A DNA stretch of 64,000 nucleotides from Acidobacteriaceae bacterium (GCA_030037705.1 JASHQE010000039.1:1-64000); one strand, 5' to 3'. Positions 28,935 to 39,652 are shown, numbered from the stretch's first letter. The notes: generated by a model not told the origin, from the letters alone. Numbers and translations: made by a program.

Positions 28935-29596
28935 GCACTTTGCTGAATCCTACAATCACCAGCGCGCAGACAGAGCGCGAAGTTGTTTGCCGCGAGGCTG
29001 TTTTTGACACGCTGCTTTATACCGTGTTTCAGAAGCCGCGCGAGCTTGATTCGGCTGGAACCGTCGTCGCACTGAGCGCGCCGAACCGCGGCGCAGGCGT
29101 GACCCATACCGCGCGGGCATTAGTGCGTGAACTGACAAAAAGTGAACTCACCTCCGTCGCCGGAGTGAATGTCAGCTTTCTCCGCAAACTTCACGAGCCG
29201 ACGATCGAGGCGATTCACAAGTCTTTCGCGAGATTTCAGGCCCGCTCCGGAAGCGGAGTTTGGGAGACCACGCCGCAGACGTCATCGTTGGCCATTCCAG
29301 AACATCGTGGACCCTGGGAGGGAAGCTGGCAATATCGCCGCGACTGCATCGAGTTGCTGCGGTTTGAGTTCGATCACACGATCATCGATTGTCCTTCGCT
29401 GGAGGAATCTGGCGACCTGTTGAGCATAGCTCCCTTTGTGGATGGAGTGATTCTGGTTGTGGAAGCGAACAAGACACGGCGCGAGCAGCCGCGTCAGGCT
29501 GAACAGGTGATAGCGGCGGCAGGGGGTAAGTTTCTCGGTTACATCTTGAACAAGCGAACTCATGAAGTGCCGGACTGGTTATATCGGAACCTCTAA
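28931..29596 (+). CDS. CpsD/CapB-like P-loop protein with degenerate Walker A (probable pseudokinase)
   Basis: VVALSAPNRGAGVTHTARALVREL replaces the GKS/GKT loop; retains HTIIDCPSLEESGDLL..VDGVILVVEANKTRREQ. Confidence 0.7.
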   Translation: MSTLLNPTITSAQTEREVVCREAVFDTLLYTVFQKPRELDSAGTVVALSAPNRGAGVTHTARALVRELTKSELTSVAGVNVSFLRKLHEPTIEAIHKSFARFQARSGSGVWETTPQTSSLAIPEHRGPWEGSWQYRRDCIELLRFEFDHTIIDCPSLEESGDLLSIAPFVDGVILVVEANKTRREQPRQAEQVIAAAGGKFLGYILNKRTHEVPDWLYRNL

Positions 29597-29630
29597 ATGC
29601 CTTGTGCTCGCTGGAATGCGAGGAGGAATT

Positions 29631-30281
29631 ATGAACAGAGTGCTTACCCTGCTGTTCTTTGTCGGGCTCGTTTTTCCAGCTACAGGCCGAGCTGACGAGC
29701 AGCTTCACACCCGGCCGGTGTACACGTTGCACACTGGCGACGTGATCGTTCTGAACTATCGATACACTCCGGAGTTCAATCAAACCGTCACTGTACAACC
29801 GGATGGCTGCGTGGATCTGAATGTTGTGGGCTATATCAAGGTTGCAGACCTGACACTAAGCCAAGTGCACGATCGGATTGTGGATCTGGCCTCAAAAGAG
29901 CTTAATCACCCAGATCTCACCATTACGTTAAAGGAGTTTCAGCAGCCTTATGTCGTGGTGGCCGGCGAGGTGGACCGGCCAGGCAAGATCGAACTCCGGG
30001 AGACGACAACTGCTCTGCAGGCGGTGATGCTTGCGGGCGGATTCAAGGATTCCGCGAAAGACACGCAGGTATTGCTTTTCCGGCGCATCAATGGAGATAT
30101 GGCCGAAGTCAGAAAGTTAGACCTGCACAACATCAAAAAGAGTGGAGATCTGGAGCGAGATACAGAACTTGAGCCGGGCGACATGTTGCTTGTGACTCGC
30201 AATAAGATGGAGCACCTTTCGCGCTTCATGAAGGCCAGTAATCTGGGCGTCTACTTCAATCCCTTTCCAGTTGCGCCATAG
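29631..30281 (+). CDS. Wza-like polysaccharide export protein
   Basis: YTLHTGDVIVLNYRYTPEFNQTVTVQPDGCVDLNVVGYIKVADLTLSQVHDRI; AGGAGG just upstream of ATG. Confidence 0.85.
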   Translation: MNRVLTLLFFVGLVFPATGRADEQLHTRPVYTLHTGDVIVLNYRYTPEFNQTVTVQPDGCVDLNVVGYIKVADLTLSQVHDRIVDLASKELNHPDLTITLKEFQQPYVVVAGEVDRPGKIELRETTTALQAVMLAGGFKDSAKDTQVLLFRRINGDMAEVRKLDLHNIKKSGDLERDTELEPGDMLLVTRNKMEHLSRFMKASNLGVYFNPFPVAP

Positions 30282-30366
30282 TGGACGGAATGGATGACTG
30301 AGAATTGTGCCGCGCATGAGGCGGTGAAGGCAAACTGCGCTCCAGCGGCGCTCATCATGGAGTCAT

Positions 30367-31893
30367 ATGCAGCCGAATTTCCAGGCCGAACATGAAGGAA
30401 CAGCGGGAATGGATTTAACCGCTCCTCCATTCGTGCTTACGATGCCGGACCCTGCAGTGCGCTTGCAGCCTACGGTAGCGCGCGGAATCGCGGGCAGTGC
30501 AATTAGCGTTGTGGATTTGCTGTTCCTTAGCATGACGCTGATCTATATGGCGCTCTTTGCGAGCGGCAATACAACATCGGACAACCTGATTGCGATGCTG
30601 TCGATGAAGATCACCGTCGGACACTTCGCGACACTTACGCTTTGCTGGGTTGCGTGGCGGCTGTGCTATTCCTATTCCGGCTTGTATACCTGGCAGCATG
30701 TGCAGTCGGCGAAGGGCGTACTGGGCCGCGTGATTGCAGCCGCGGGATTTTCTGCGTTAATAGGCGGTCAGGTGATTGGATGCTTGTGGCACAACGGCCA
30801 TGCAATCCGTTTCACTCTCTATTTTTGGGCTGCGGCAGCGTGCAGCACGTTAATGGCCCGCGCGACGCTGGGTATTTTTCATATGTATCTGCGGCCGCGG
30901 CTGCGGCGAAGCAGAAATGCAGTCATCGTGGGCAGCGGTTCGCGCGGGGCGGCCATCCGGGAAGAATTAAAGACCCACCCGGAGTGGGATTACAAGTTTC
31001 TGGGCTTTATCGACTCGAATCTACGCGACGTGCCGGGAACAACCGAAGGCTTGCTGGGGAGAATCAACGATCTCGAAACGATTTTGATGCGGCAGGTCGT
31101 GGATGAGGTTATCATCGCCGTTCCCGCAAAGACACAATACGCGACCATCGAGCGGGTCATCTCAGTGTGCGAGCGCGTGGGCGTGCAGGTGCAGTATTGG
31201 GAAGAGCTGTTTGAGAAGTCGCAGCGGATTCACTGCTATCGCGAGAAGCACGATCACCGGCGCATCGTTTTGAAGATGGTTCACGACGATTATCGGCAGC
31301 GCATTAAGCGGGCTCTGGACATCTGCGGCGCTGCATTTGGATTGCTGGTGTGTGCGCCGCTATTCGTATTGGTTGCCGTTCTCATCAAATCCACAAGCAA
31401 GGGCCCCGTTCTGTTCAAGCAGGAGCGCTACGGCCTCGGGAAACGCACATTTCGGATTCTCAAGTTCAGAACGATGGTCGAAAATGCCGAGGCCGCGCAG
31501 GCGACTCTGGAGCATATGAATCAAAATAGCGGCCCGGTGTTCAAAATCTTCAAAGATCCGCGGATCACAAAGGTGGGAGCATTTTTGCGCCAGACATCGA
31601 TTGATGAGCTACCGCAGTTGATCAACGTGCTGAAGGGCGAGATGTCCCTGGTAGGGCCGCGCCCCTTGAATAAGCGCGATGTGAGCAGGTTTTCCGAGGC
31701 GTGGCTGATGCGGCGGTTCAGCGTAAAGCCGGGACTGACCTGTCTGTGGCAGATCAGCGGGCGCAGCAACGTAAGCTTCGATCGCTGGATCGCGCTCGAT
31801 TTGCACTACATCGATCATTGGTCATTGCAGATGGATCTGAAGATCCTTGCGTTGACGCTTCCGGCTGTGATCAGGGGCACGGGGGCTGCATGA
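30367..31893 (+). CDS. Polyprenyl-phosphate hexose-1-phosphate transferase, WbaP/WcaJ type, with N-terminal TM domain
   Basis: RALDICGAAFGLLVCAPLFVLVAVLIKSTSKGPVLFKQERYGLGKRTFRILKFRTM, QTSIDELPQLINVLKGEMSLVGPRP. Confidence 0.92.
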   Translation: MQPNFQAEHEGTAGMDLTAPPFVLTMPDPAVRLQPTVARGIAGSAISVVDLLFLSMTLIYMALFASGNTTSDNLIAMLSMKITVGHFATLTLCWVAWRLCYSYSGLYTWQHVQSAKGVLGRVIAAAGFSALIGGQVIGCLWHNGHAIRFTLYFWAAAACSTLMARATLGIFHMYLRPRLRRSRNAVIVGSGSRGAAIREELKTHPEWDYKFLGFIDSNLRDVPGTTEGLLGRINDLETILMRQVVDEVIIAVPAKTQYATIERVISVCERVGVQVQYWEELFEKSQRIHCYREKHDHRRIVLKMVHDDYRQRIKRALDICGAAFGLLVCAPLFVLVAVLIKSTSKGPVLFKQERYGLGKRTFRILKFRTMVENAEAAQATLEHMNQNSGPVFKIFKDPRITKVGAFLRQTSIDELPQLINVLKGEMSLVGPRPLNKRDVSRFSEAWLMRRFSVKPGLTCLWQISGRSNVSFDRWIALDLHYIDHWSLQMDLKILALTLPAVIRGTGAA

Positions 31894-33122
31894 GCTGCAA
31901 TGCAAAAAAGCGCCTAGTCTTCACAAGTCATACCGGCCGGGTGAGCGGCGCAGAGCGCGTGCTGCTGGGCATTTTGCGCGGACTGGACCGCGAACGCTAC
32001 GAACCGTTCGTTGTGTGCCCCGAGGACGGAGGATTGCACACGGCGGTGGTGGCTGAAGGAATTTCGTATTTACCTATACCGTCCCTGCGTGCGCGCTTCA
32101 CGTGGAACCCGGTTCGATTGTTGGGTTATGTCTTCTCCATTGCCCAATCCATGCTTCTGGTCCGAAGGAGAATTCTCGATCTTGATCCGGATCTTGTCCA
32201 TGCCAACTCGCCGCGCGCCGGCATCGTCGCCACGCTTGCCACAGCAGGAACGTCGAAAACTGTGGTCTGGCATGTGCACGATATCCTTCCACGGCATCCC
32301 GTAAGCGTTGTGGTCCGGCTGCTGGCCTATTTGTCACGCCGGACGCAAGTCATTGCGGTGTCCGATGCCACGGCAGAAGCTTTCAGCAGCAGGCTGCCTT
32401 TCAAAAATCGGATACAGACGATCCATAACGGGGTCGACCTGAGCTGCTTCCCAAGAAAACAACCTGGTGATGTGGAGTTTAAGAGAAGGTTGGGCATTCC
32501 AGAGGGATCGTTTCTGGTTTGCGCCGTTGGGCAAATCTGCGCGCGTAAAGGGCTCATGGAATTGTCGCAGGCCTTTGCGCAGAGTTATGCGAGCACGCCG
32601 TCGATGCATCTTGCCATCGTGGGAAAGGTCGTTTTTGAACACGAGAAGCCTTATGGAGAGCAGCTGCTTGCATATGTAACCAGGACGAAGATCAGCAGCC
32701 GGGTCCACTTCGCGGGCGAGGTGCGCGACGCCGCAGCAGTTCTGCGGGGAGCCGATCTTCTGGTTCTGAACTCGCTCGAAGAGCCGTTCGGCCTGGTGCT
32801 GGTTGAAGCGATGGCAAGCGGGACGCCTGTGCTCGCGAGCAGGGTGGGTGGGATTCCCGAGATTGTTATCCATGGGACAAACGGATGGCTGGTTGAGAGA
32901 GGAGATATCGTTGGTTTGTCCAGGAAGCTTGTGGAGTTGTCGCAGAGCCCGGATGATCTCAAACGGACGGCGGAGATCGCATTCCTCAATACTTGTCCGC
33001 GATTTTCTTTGGAGCGATTCCACCGCAACCTGCATGTATTTTATGCCGAATTGGATGCCCGCGCCGCAGATAACCGGAGCATAGCCCGCGCTACAGCCCT
33101 TGTGAGGGACGAAAGCAAATAA
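31890..33122 (+). CDS. GT4-family glycosyltransferase
   Basis: MSCNAKKRLVFTSHTGRVSGAERVLLG; LEEPFGLVLVEAMASGTPVLASRVGGIPEIV; ATGA overlap with previous gene. Confidence 0.88.
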   Translation: MSCNAKKRLVFTSHTGRVSGAERVLLGILRGLDRERYEPFVVCPEDGGLHTAVVAEGISYLPIPSLRARFTWNPVRLLGYVFSIAQSMLLVRRRILDLDPDLVHANSPRAGIVATLATAGTSKTVVWHVHDILPRHPVSVVVRLLAYLSRRTQVIAVSDATAEAFSSRLPFKNRIQTIHNGVDLSCFPRKQPGDVEFKRRLGIPEGSFLVCAVGQICARKGLMELSQAFAQSYASTPSMHLAIVGKVVFEHEKPYGEQLLAYVTRTKISSRVHFAGEVRDAAAVLRGADLLVLNSLEEPFGLVLVEAMASGTPVLASRVGGIPEIVIHGTNGWLVERGDIVGLSRKLVELSQSPDDLKRTAEIAFLNTCPRFSLERFHRNLHVFYAELDARAADNRSIARATALVRDESK

Positions 33123-33133
33123 GGAGGAACTCT

Positions 33134-34258
33134 GTGGCGAAGATTGCGCTATTTCAAGATTATCTTGCGCAAAACGGGGGCGCTGAGCGAGTGACGGAAG
33201 CCATCCATCAGGCGCTGCCGGAGGTAGACCTGTACACTACGCTCGCGGTGCCGGAAAAGATCTCGCCTTATTTGCGCGATGCAGAGCCAAAGACAACCTG
33301 GATGCAGGCGCTTCCTGCGAAGTCGAAGCTCTACCGGCATTACTTTTTGCTTTATCCGCTGGCGATCGAGTCTGCGCGGATGGAAGCCTACGACCTGATT
33401 GTGAGCAGTTGCTGCGGATATTCGAAGGGCGTACGGCGCGGACCTGATGCAGTTCATGTGTGCTACTGCCACAACCCCATGCGCTGGGTATGGCGATTCC
33501 CGGAGTACATGGCGCGCGAAAAATTCAACAAGCCTGCAAAGCTTGCACTAAAACTTCTGGTGCAGGGTCTGAAACGGTGGGAGATGCAGGCAGCGAGCCG
33601 GCCAGATTATTACATCGCCAATTCGCATATCGTAGCGGAGCGCTTGAAAGATGCGTTCGGAGTCGACGCAACTGTAATTGAGCCGCCCATTATAACGTCG
33701 CGTTTCCGGGTCAGCAGAGAAACGGAAGACTACTACCTCATCCTTGCGCGCCTGGTTCCCTACAAACGAATCGATCTGGCGATCGAAGCATGCATGAAGA
33801 CAAATCGCCGCCTGTTTGTTATTGGCGATGGCTCCGACCGGCAGAGATTAGAGAGCCTCGCAGGCCCGACGATTTCCTTTCTGGGCCGTCAGCCGGATGA
33901 GGCAGTGAATCGGTATGCGAGCCGGTGCCGCGCACTGATCTTTCCCGGCGAAGAGGATTTTGGCATGGCGCCACTCGAAGTCAATGCGGCAGGACGGCCC
34001 GTAATTGCTTACGGGGCAGGAGGCGCGACGGAGACGATTCATGAAGGGTTGAATGGAGTGCTCTTCCCAGAGCAGACGGTTGAATCGCTGATCGAGGGAC
34101 TGGAGAAACTGGAGAGTCGCACATGGAATCCGGCCGCGATCCGGAAGCACGCGCTGCGCTATGACGTGGAGGTTTTTCAGGAGCGGCTGCTGAAGTTTCT
34201 ATGCCGGGTGTCGCCAGCCATCGAGGCAACCGGAATGCTCAGCCGGAGGGCCGGATGA
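33134..34258 (+). CDS. GT4-family glycosyltransferase
   Basis: QNGGAERVTEAIHQALPEVDLYT, FPGEEDFGMAPLEVNAAGRPVIAYGAGGATETI. Confidence 0.88.
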   Translation: MAKIALFQDYLAQNGGAERVTEAIHQALPEVDLYTTLAVPEKISPYLRDAEPKTTWMQALPAKSKLYRHYFLLYPLAIESARMEAYDLIVSSCCGYSKGVRRGPDAVHVCYCHNPMRWVWRFPEYMAREKFNKPAKLALKLLVQGLKRWEMQAASRPDYYIANSHIVAERLKDAFGVDATVIEPPIITSRFRVSRETEDYYLILARLVPYKRIDLAIEACMKTNRRLFVIGDGSDRQRLESLAGPTISFLGRQPDEAVNRYASRCRALIFPGEEDFGMAPLEVNAAGRPVIAYGAGGATETIHEGLNGVLFPEQTVESLIEGLEKLESRTWNPAAIRKHALRYDVEVFQERLLKFLCRVSPAIEATGMLSRRAG

Positions 34259-35613
34259 GTTCGATCCCCTTGGACACGATGGTTCGGCCTGCCGATAACA
34301 TGTCGCGGCAACGGCGGGGAGCATCTGCCGTCATCCAGTCGATCGCGAGCAAAATTATAATTCTCGGCCTGCAGGCGGGCACGGGCATCTTGACCGCACG
34401 CACCTTGCGACCGGCCGGGCGCGGTGAGCTGGCTGCGATGATTCTTTGGCCGCTCTTTGCGGCGAGCGTGACGACGCTTGGCGTGCCTAGCTCGCTGATC
34501 TATCATTTGCGCCGCTATCCGGAAGAGCGCGACCGACTGGTCGCAAACGGGTTCGTGATTTCGGTATTTATGGGAGTGGTTGCCGCTGCGCTAACCGCGG
34601 TTGCCTTGCCCTGGTGGCTACGGCAATATTCTCCCTCAATCATTCGTGCTGCAGAATGGTTCCTGATCACGGTTCCCTTGTGCTCGGTGACGCTTGCTGG
34701 GCGCGCTGTGCTCGAGGCCTCGCATGACTTTTCCGCCTCGAATGCGATTCAGACGCTGACGCCATTCGCAACGCTCATCGGGTTGCTCCTGTTTCTCGGC
34801 TTTCACCATATCAATCCGCCAACCGCCGCGCTCTCTTACATCATTGCGTCGGTTCCCGCATTCTGGTGGATGATTGTGCGTCTGCGCCGGATTGGGATGA
34901 AAGCCGCGCCGGTCGAGGGCAGGATGATGAAGTGGATCCTCGGATACGGTGTCCGTTCGTATGGGATTGATGTGCTTGGCACACTGGCACTGCAAGTAGA
35001 TCAGGTTTTGGTAATAAGCCTGCTCAGTCCCGGTGCGATGGGTTCCTATGTTGTAGTGCTGAGCCTGTCGCGGATGTTGAACCTTTTCCAGAACTCGGTG
35101 GTGATGGTTTTGTTCCCGAAAGCGGCCGGCCGCTCCGCGAGCGAGGTTGTGGCCATGACCGGAGACGCCGCGCGTATCAGCAGCCTGGTCACTGCAGTCT
35201 GCGGAGTATTTGTGTGCCTCACCGGGCCCGCTCTGTTGCGCATTCTGTATGGCGCCGAGTACGTGCCAGCCGCGGGCGCACTGCGCATTCTGGTGATCGA
35301 AGTTGTGCTCTCCGGCGCAACGTTTGTGCTGGCCCAGGCCTTTATGGCGCTCGATCATCCCGGTGTTGTGACGCTCTTGCAGGCCCTCGGGCTTTCCCTG
35401 AGCATTCCCATGATGTTGTGGCTGATTCCACGGTACGGGATTTATGGCGCGGCCATTTCACTTCTAACCTCGACGACTGCGCGGTTGATCTTTGTCTGCG
35501 TGGGGTTCAAGGTATTTTTGAAGACGAGACCGCCAAAGCTGTTGCCGGTATTCGACGATGTTCGCTTCCTGATTGGAACGTTAGCCGCTTTGCGGGCGGA
35601 GCGCGCTTTATGA
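34255..35613 (+). CDS. Wzx-like polysaccharide flippase
   Basis: Multi-TM; AGTGILTARTLRPAGRGELAAMILWP; starts in ATGA overlap. Confidence 0.8.
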   Translation: MSSIPLDTMVRPADNMSRQRRGASAVIQSIASKIIILGLQAGTGILTARTLRPAGRGELAAMILWPLFAASVTTLGVPSSLIYHLRRYPEERDRLVANGFVISVFMGVVAAALTAVALPWWLRQYSPSIIRAAEWFLITVPLCSVTLAGRAVLEASHDFSASNAIQTLTPFATLIGLLLFLGFHHINPPTAALSYIIASVPAFWWMIVRLRRIGMKAAPVEGRMMKWILGYGVRSYGIDVLGTLALQVDQVLVISLLSPGAMGSYVVVLSLSRMLNLFQNSVVMVLFPKAAGRSASEVVAMTGDAARISSLVTAVCGVFVCLTGPALLRILYGAEYVPAAGALRILVIEVVLSGATFVLAQAFMALDHPGVVTLLQALGLSLSIPMMLWLIPRYGIYGAAISLLTSTTARLIFVCVGFKVFLKTRPPKLLPVFDDVRFLIGTLAALRAERAL

Positions 35614-37079
35614 CGACAGCGAACCAGTGGATCGGTTCGCAGACGGCGACCGTTTCGGTTGTGCCCAGGCACAAGGCGCAGGTTTATTGCGCAGTGCTGG
35701 TCATGATTGGAATTCCCGTTCTCTGTATCGCCGGAGGCCAGGGCGGATTGCTACGAATTGTTTTTCCGCTGCTCAGCGTATTTGTGGGAGCATTCCTGCT
35801 CTGGCGGTCCAAGCCGGTATATGTAGGACTTGTATTTTGGCTTTGGTTTCTCACGCCGTTCTTGCGGCGCGTGGCAGATTTTCAGAGTGGATGGACGCAA
35901 TCGAGCGCGGTGCTCCTCGCGCCATATGCCGCGGCAGGCATTTCGGGTTTTTCTCTCCTCGCTTCATGCAAAATCTTTCACACACGCCGGTCCATTCCCT
36001 ATGTCTGCGCCTTTGTCGCCATCGGTTATGGCTTTATCATCGGCCTGTCGCGATATCCGCTTTTCAATGTCTTGCAGGCGCTGCTGAACTGGCTCGTCCC
36101 GGTCGTCTTCGGACTGTTCGTTTATGAAAATCGCGAGATGTATCCGGAGATGCGCAGGGTCATCGAGAGCTGTTTTCTGTACGGCGTCCTGCTCACCGGA
36201 GCATACGGCATTTACCAGTTCTTTACGCTGCCGGATTGGGACAAGATGTGGCTGCTGGACGTGCAGACAAACTCGTTTGGCGCGATCGAGGCGATGGGAG
36301 TCCGCGCGTTCAGCACAATGAATGCGCCGGTGATCTTTGCAGCGATTATGGCTTGCGGGTTGCTGTTGCTGTTCAACATGAAGGGGAAGCTTAGTCTGCT
36401 TGCGGCTGCGTGCGGATTTGTGGGTTTGCTCCTGACCATCAGCCGGGCATCATGGTTGAGCCTCGTAGCGGGCGGAATTTTCCTGATGGTTCGAGTGGAA
36501 ATGCGTCAGCGCTTTCGCTTGGCCATAGGTTTGGTAGCTTGCGCGATTGCAACAGCCTGTCTTGCGGAGGTTCCGGTTATCCATGATCTGTTGTGGCAGC
36601 GCGTCGAGACACTCTCTGATCCAGCCCAGGATGTGAGCTATTCCGCGCGCGTGGAAGGCCACGAGACGGCTTTGCGCGAGCTTGCCCAGGAACCATTCGG
36701 CGAGGGTTTGGGAAGCACGGACACAGAGCACGCGACTGAGGGCGACGACGCCATGATTGGTCCGCACGACAGTACGATCCTGGAATGCCTTTATTCGCTG
36801 GGATGGATCGGCTCCATAATCTTCGCAGTAGGGATCGTGACGCTTGGAGCGCAGGTGGCGCGCACGGGCCGGAACCGCGATCCATTCGTTATCTCTGCGC
36901 AGGCGATCCTGGTGGGATTTCTGGCACAGTGCCTGCTGAATAGTGTGATGCTGGGCGTATTGGGATTCATGGTATGGACGTTTGCGGCGATCTGTCTGGC
37001 AGAAGCGGACCGATCGCCTGAGATGAACGTCGAGGTTGATAAAGAAAACAATGCTGCAGTGGATTACGCAGTTGTTTAG
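35610..37079 (+). CDS. O-antigen ligase/Wzy-like polymerase
   Basis: Start ATG 35610 (MTTANQWIGSQ); multi-TM with ISRASWLSLVAGGIFL and long periplasmic loop. Confidence 0.75.
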   Translation: MTTANQWIGSQTATVSVVPRHKAQVYCAVLVMIGIPVLCIAGGQGGLLRIVFPLLSVFVGAFLLWRSKPVYVGLVFWLWFLTPFLRRVADFQSGWTQSSAVLLAPYAAAGISGFSLLASCKIFHTRRSIPYVCAFVAIGYGFIIGLSRYPLFNVLQALLNWLVPVVFGLFVYENREMYPEMRRVIESCFLYGVLLTGAYGIYQFFTLPDWDKMWLLDVQTNSFGAIEAMGVRAFSTMNAPVIFAAIMACGLLLLFNMKGKLSLLAAACGFVGLLLTISRASWLSLVAGGIFLMVRVEMRQRFRLAIGLVACAIATACLAEVPVIHDLLWQRVETLSDPAQDVSYSARVEGHETALRELAQEPFGEGLGSTDTEHATEGDDAMIGPHDSTILECLYSLGWIGSIIFAVGIVTLGAQVARTGRNRDPFVISAQAILVGFLAQCLLNSVMLGVLGFMVWTFAAICLAEADRSPEMNVEVDKENNAAVDYAVV

Positions 37080-37088
37080 CGGGCGAGG

Positions 37089-38189
37089 ATGAGAGTTCTT
37101 CACGTTCTCAATGATGTGACGGATCGCGGCAACGGTATTGTGAATGCTGCGGTGGACCTGGCGATGGAACAGGCGCGTCAGGGCATGACGGTCGCCATGG
37201 TCTCGGCAGGCGGCGGATACAAACCGGTGCTGGAGCGCGCCGGCGTAACGCATTTTACGCTTGATCAGTCGAGACGGCCTGGCCGGATTTTGCGGGCGGC
37301 TTTGCTATTCCGCAAGCAGATCGCCGAGTTTCAACCTGACGTGGTGCATGCGCATATGCGCACCGGGCTGCTGCTTGCGTGGCTGTGGAGACGCTTCCAT
37401 AAATTTGCGCTGGTCGGTCATGTGCACAATGTGCACGATCGGGAGTCGGTCATGATGGGTTTGGCTGATTCGGTCATTGCAGTCAGTCAATCGGTGGCCG
37501 AGACGATGGCGAAACGGGGAATTGTCAGAAGTAAGATACGGGTTGTCCTCAATCGGACGCTCGGAAGCCGGCGCAGTTCAGAACTGATCGACGTTGCACC
37601 TGCGAATCTGAAGAGGCCATCCATTGTTACCGTCTGCGGCATGACGCAGCGCAAGGGCATTGAAGAGTTGATCATCGCCTTCGAGATGGCCGGCGAAAAA
37701 CTGCCGGAGGCGCATCTCTACATTGTGGGCGACGGACCGGAACGGGAGAGGTTTGAGCAGCAGGCGCGCCGGTCGAAACTGCGCGATCGGATCCACTTCG
37801 AAGGTTTCCAGGCAGTGCCACAGGCCTATATGTTGAGCACCGATGTTTTTGTGCTGGCCTCGCGGCGGGAATCGTTTGGGCTCGTGCTCATCGAGGCGCG
37901 CGAGGCTGGCTGCGCGATTGTTGCGACTGATGTCGATGGCATTGCAGAGGCGCTCGATGGCGGCCGCGCCGGGATGCTCGTGCCGCCACAGAATGTGGAA
38001 GCTCTGGCAGGTGGGCTGTGCGCAATGCTGGAAGATCGTGACGCACGGAATCTGTGGAAGAGCAGGGCGCGTGAAGGTCTTGCAGAATATCGCGTGAATG
38101 TGATGGCCTATGAGGTCCGGCACGTTTATGAAGAGATTGTGCCGGCAGGAAAGTGGCAGGCACCTTCGAGCGTAGCGTGGCTCAAATGA
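37089..38189 (+). CDS. GT4-family glycosyltransferase
   Basis: MRVLHVLNDVTDRGNGIVNAAVDLAM; SRRESFGLVLIEAREAGCAIVATDVDGIAEAL. Confidence 0.88.
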   Translation: MRVLHVLNDVTDRGNGIVNAAVDLAMEQARQGMTVAMVSAGGGYKPVLERAGVTHFTLDQSRRPGRILRAALLFRKQIAEFQPDVVHAHMRTGLLLAWLWRRFHKFALVGHVHNVHDRESVMMGLADSVIAVSQSVAETMAKRGIVRSKIRVVLNRTLGSRRSSELIDVAPANLKRPSIVTVCGMTQRKGIEELIIAFEMAGEKLPEAHLYIVGDGPERERFEQQARRSKLRDRIHFEGFQAVPQAYMLSTDVFVLASRRESFGLVLIEAREAGCAIVATDVDGIAEALDGGRAGMLVPPQNVEALAGGLCAMLEDRDARNLWKSRAREGLAEYRVNVMAYEVRHVYEEIVPAGKWQAPSSVAWLK

Positions 38190-38255
38190 TGCGAGCGCCA
38201 TCTGCTGCTTCGTTCCGCGCTGTTTGAGAAATGTGGCCTGAGCAATGTGGTCGAC

Positions 38256-38271
38256 AGCGGAACTCTCCGCT
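38256..38271. terminator. Short hairpin AGCGGA-ACTC-TCCGCT between convergent genes
   Basis: Perfect 6-bp stem. Confidence 0.35.
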
Positions 38272-39652
38272 ATTGCACAATCCTTATCACCATGGGATGA
38301 TCGGGAATCTCCACTGCAAACTCAGCTCGGTTTGCATATGTTTTCACCGGATCCGATTGGATCAACGGTTCATAAAGGGCTACACTCCTGGCTTTATGGC
38401 TGAGCGTCAGAAGAGCCGGACAGCGCGGATTAACCAGATCGATCTGCGCTTTTTCATCATAGCTCGATACCTCCTGCCAAAGCACCAGATCAAATTCTCC
38501 AGTGGATTTCTGCAGCAAGAGGTGATGAATATGAGGATCTTTGGAACTAAGCGACCAGGACAATGAGCCAAGTTGCCGTGGTGTCTCTGTATCTCTCAAC
38601 TCGGCAATCAGATTCTTGAGCGCGAAGAAAGCCGGTTTTTCCGAACCGTCGGAGCGGATAAGCCCCCAGTGCAGTTGGAAGTGATTGAGCGCCGGGTCTG
38701 CGGCCTCGTCGAGAAATTCGTAGAGGTACGTGCGTGCAATGCCGTTCGCAAAATTTTCAAGGTAGAGGCGTGGAATATAGCGGGCGGCAGCCGCTTCTGA
38801 AATGCCGGGCTGATCGCTGTGATCTTTGATGCCATTGTGATAACCAGTTTCAGTGATCACGATCTTCTTGGCCCCAGACATCATCCTGGCAAAATCAATC
38901 TGCTGGGGAAATATAACCGATGGCTCTTTCGCAGCAGGATAGGGATGAAGGTTGCCTTCATCAACATATGCGCTGATATCGCCGAGATCGGAGGCTTGGC
39001 TAGCGAATGCCAGAGAGGGCGCGATGATCTGGATGACGCTTCTATTCGGAAGTGATTGCGCGGCTTTGAAGATAGCTTGCTGATAGTCGCGATCGACGGA
39101 TAGCCAGTTGGGTATTTTGCTGATATCGAGTTCGTTGGGCCCTTCGAAAGATTCGATCGTCCGGCCGGAAAGCTCGTCTATATTCGCGAGCAGCGCAGGG
39201 GGCATTTCGCCGAGTTTGCTTCTTGGATCGAGCACGGCATCGAAACGGATGCCGAGTTTACCCAACTCGATCCACCGGCCATAGAGAGTGCGGTTGTAAT
39301 CCGCATTCTGGAGATGAGCGCCATCGCGAAGATGGCGGATTCCGAGGCTCTGCAACTCGCGAGAGATGAATGAAAAATTTCCATATTGCGTATCAAAGTA
39401 ATTCAGGTGCGTATTAACGCCAATGCTGTTGACAAAGTCGAAAGCGCTGCGCGCCGTGTCAGGCGCGGGCGTAATGGATGCTGCGTGTCCAGGCTGCGTA
39501 GGGACCGCGTCACCATAGGGATTGCCCGTGATGAGCATGAATGCAAGCAGCGGTGTCATCACACAGGAAGCAAGCCAGGAAGGACCAGATGGTGATACAA
39601 ACAATGTTTTCATTTTCGTGAAGCCAACCAAACGAATCATGAGAGCGTCCAA
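38270..39652 (-). CDS. Secreted glycoside hydrolase-like (TIM-barrel) protein
   Basis: FDFVNSIGVNTHLNYFDTQYGNF, LGIRHLRDGAH, SFEGPNELDIS, KIVITETGYHNG. Confidence 0.65.
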   Translation of the reverse strand: MDALMIRLVGFTKMKTLFVSPSGPSWLASCVMTPLLAFMLITGNPYGDAVPTQPGHAASITPAPDTARSAFDFVNSIGVNTHLNYFDTQYGNFSFISRELQSLGIRHLRDGAHLQNADYNRTLYGRWIELGKLGIRFDAVLDPRSKLGEMPPALLANIDELSGRTIESFEGPNELDISKIPNWLSVDRDYQQAIFKAAQSLPNRSVIQIIAPSLAFASQASDLGDISAYVDEGNLHPYPAAKEPSVIFPQQIDFARMMSGAKKIVITETGYHNGIKDHSDQPGISEAAAARYIPRLYLENFANGIARTYLYEFLDEAADPALNHFQLHWGLIRSDGSEKPAFFALKNLIAELRDTETPRQLGSLSWSLSSKDPHIHHLLLQKSTGEFDLVLWQEVSSYDEKAQIDLVNPRCPALLTLSHKARSVALYEPLIQSDPVKTYANRAEFAVEIPDHPMVIRIVQ

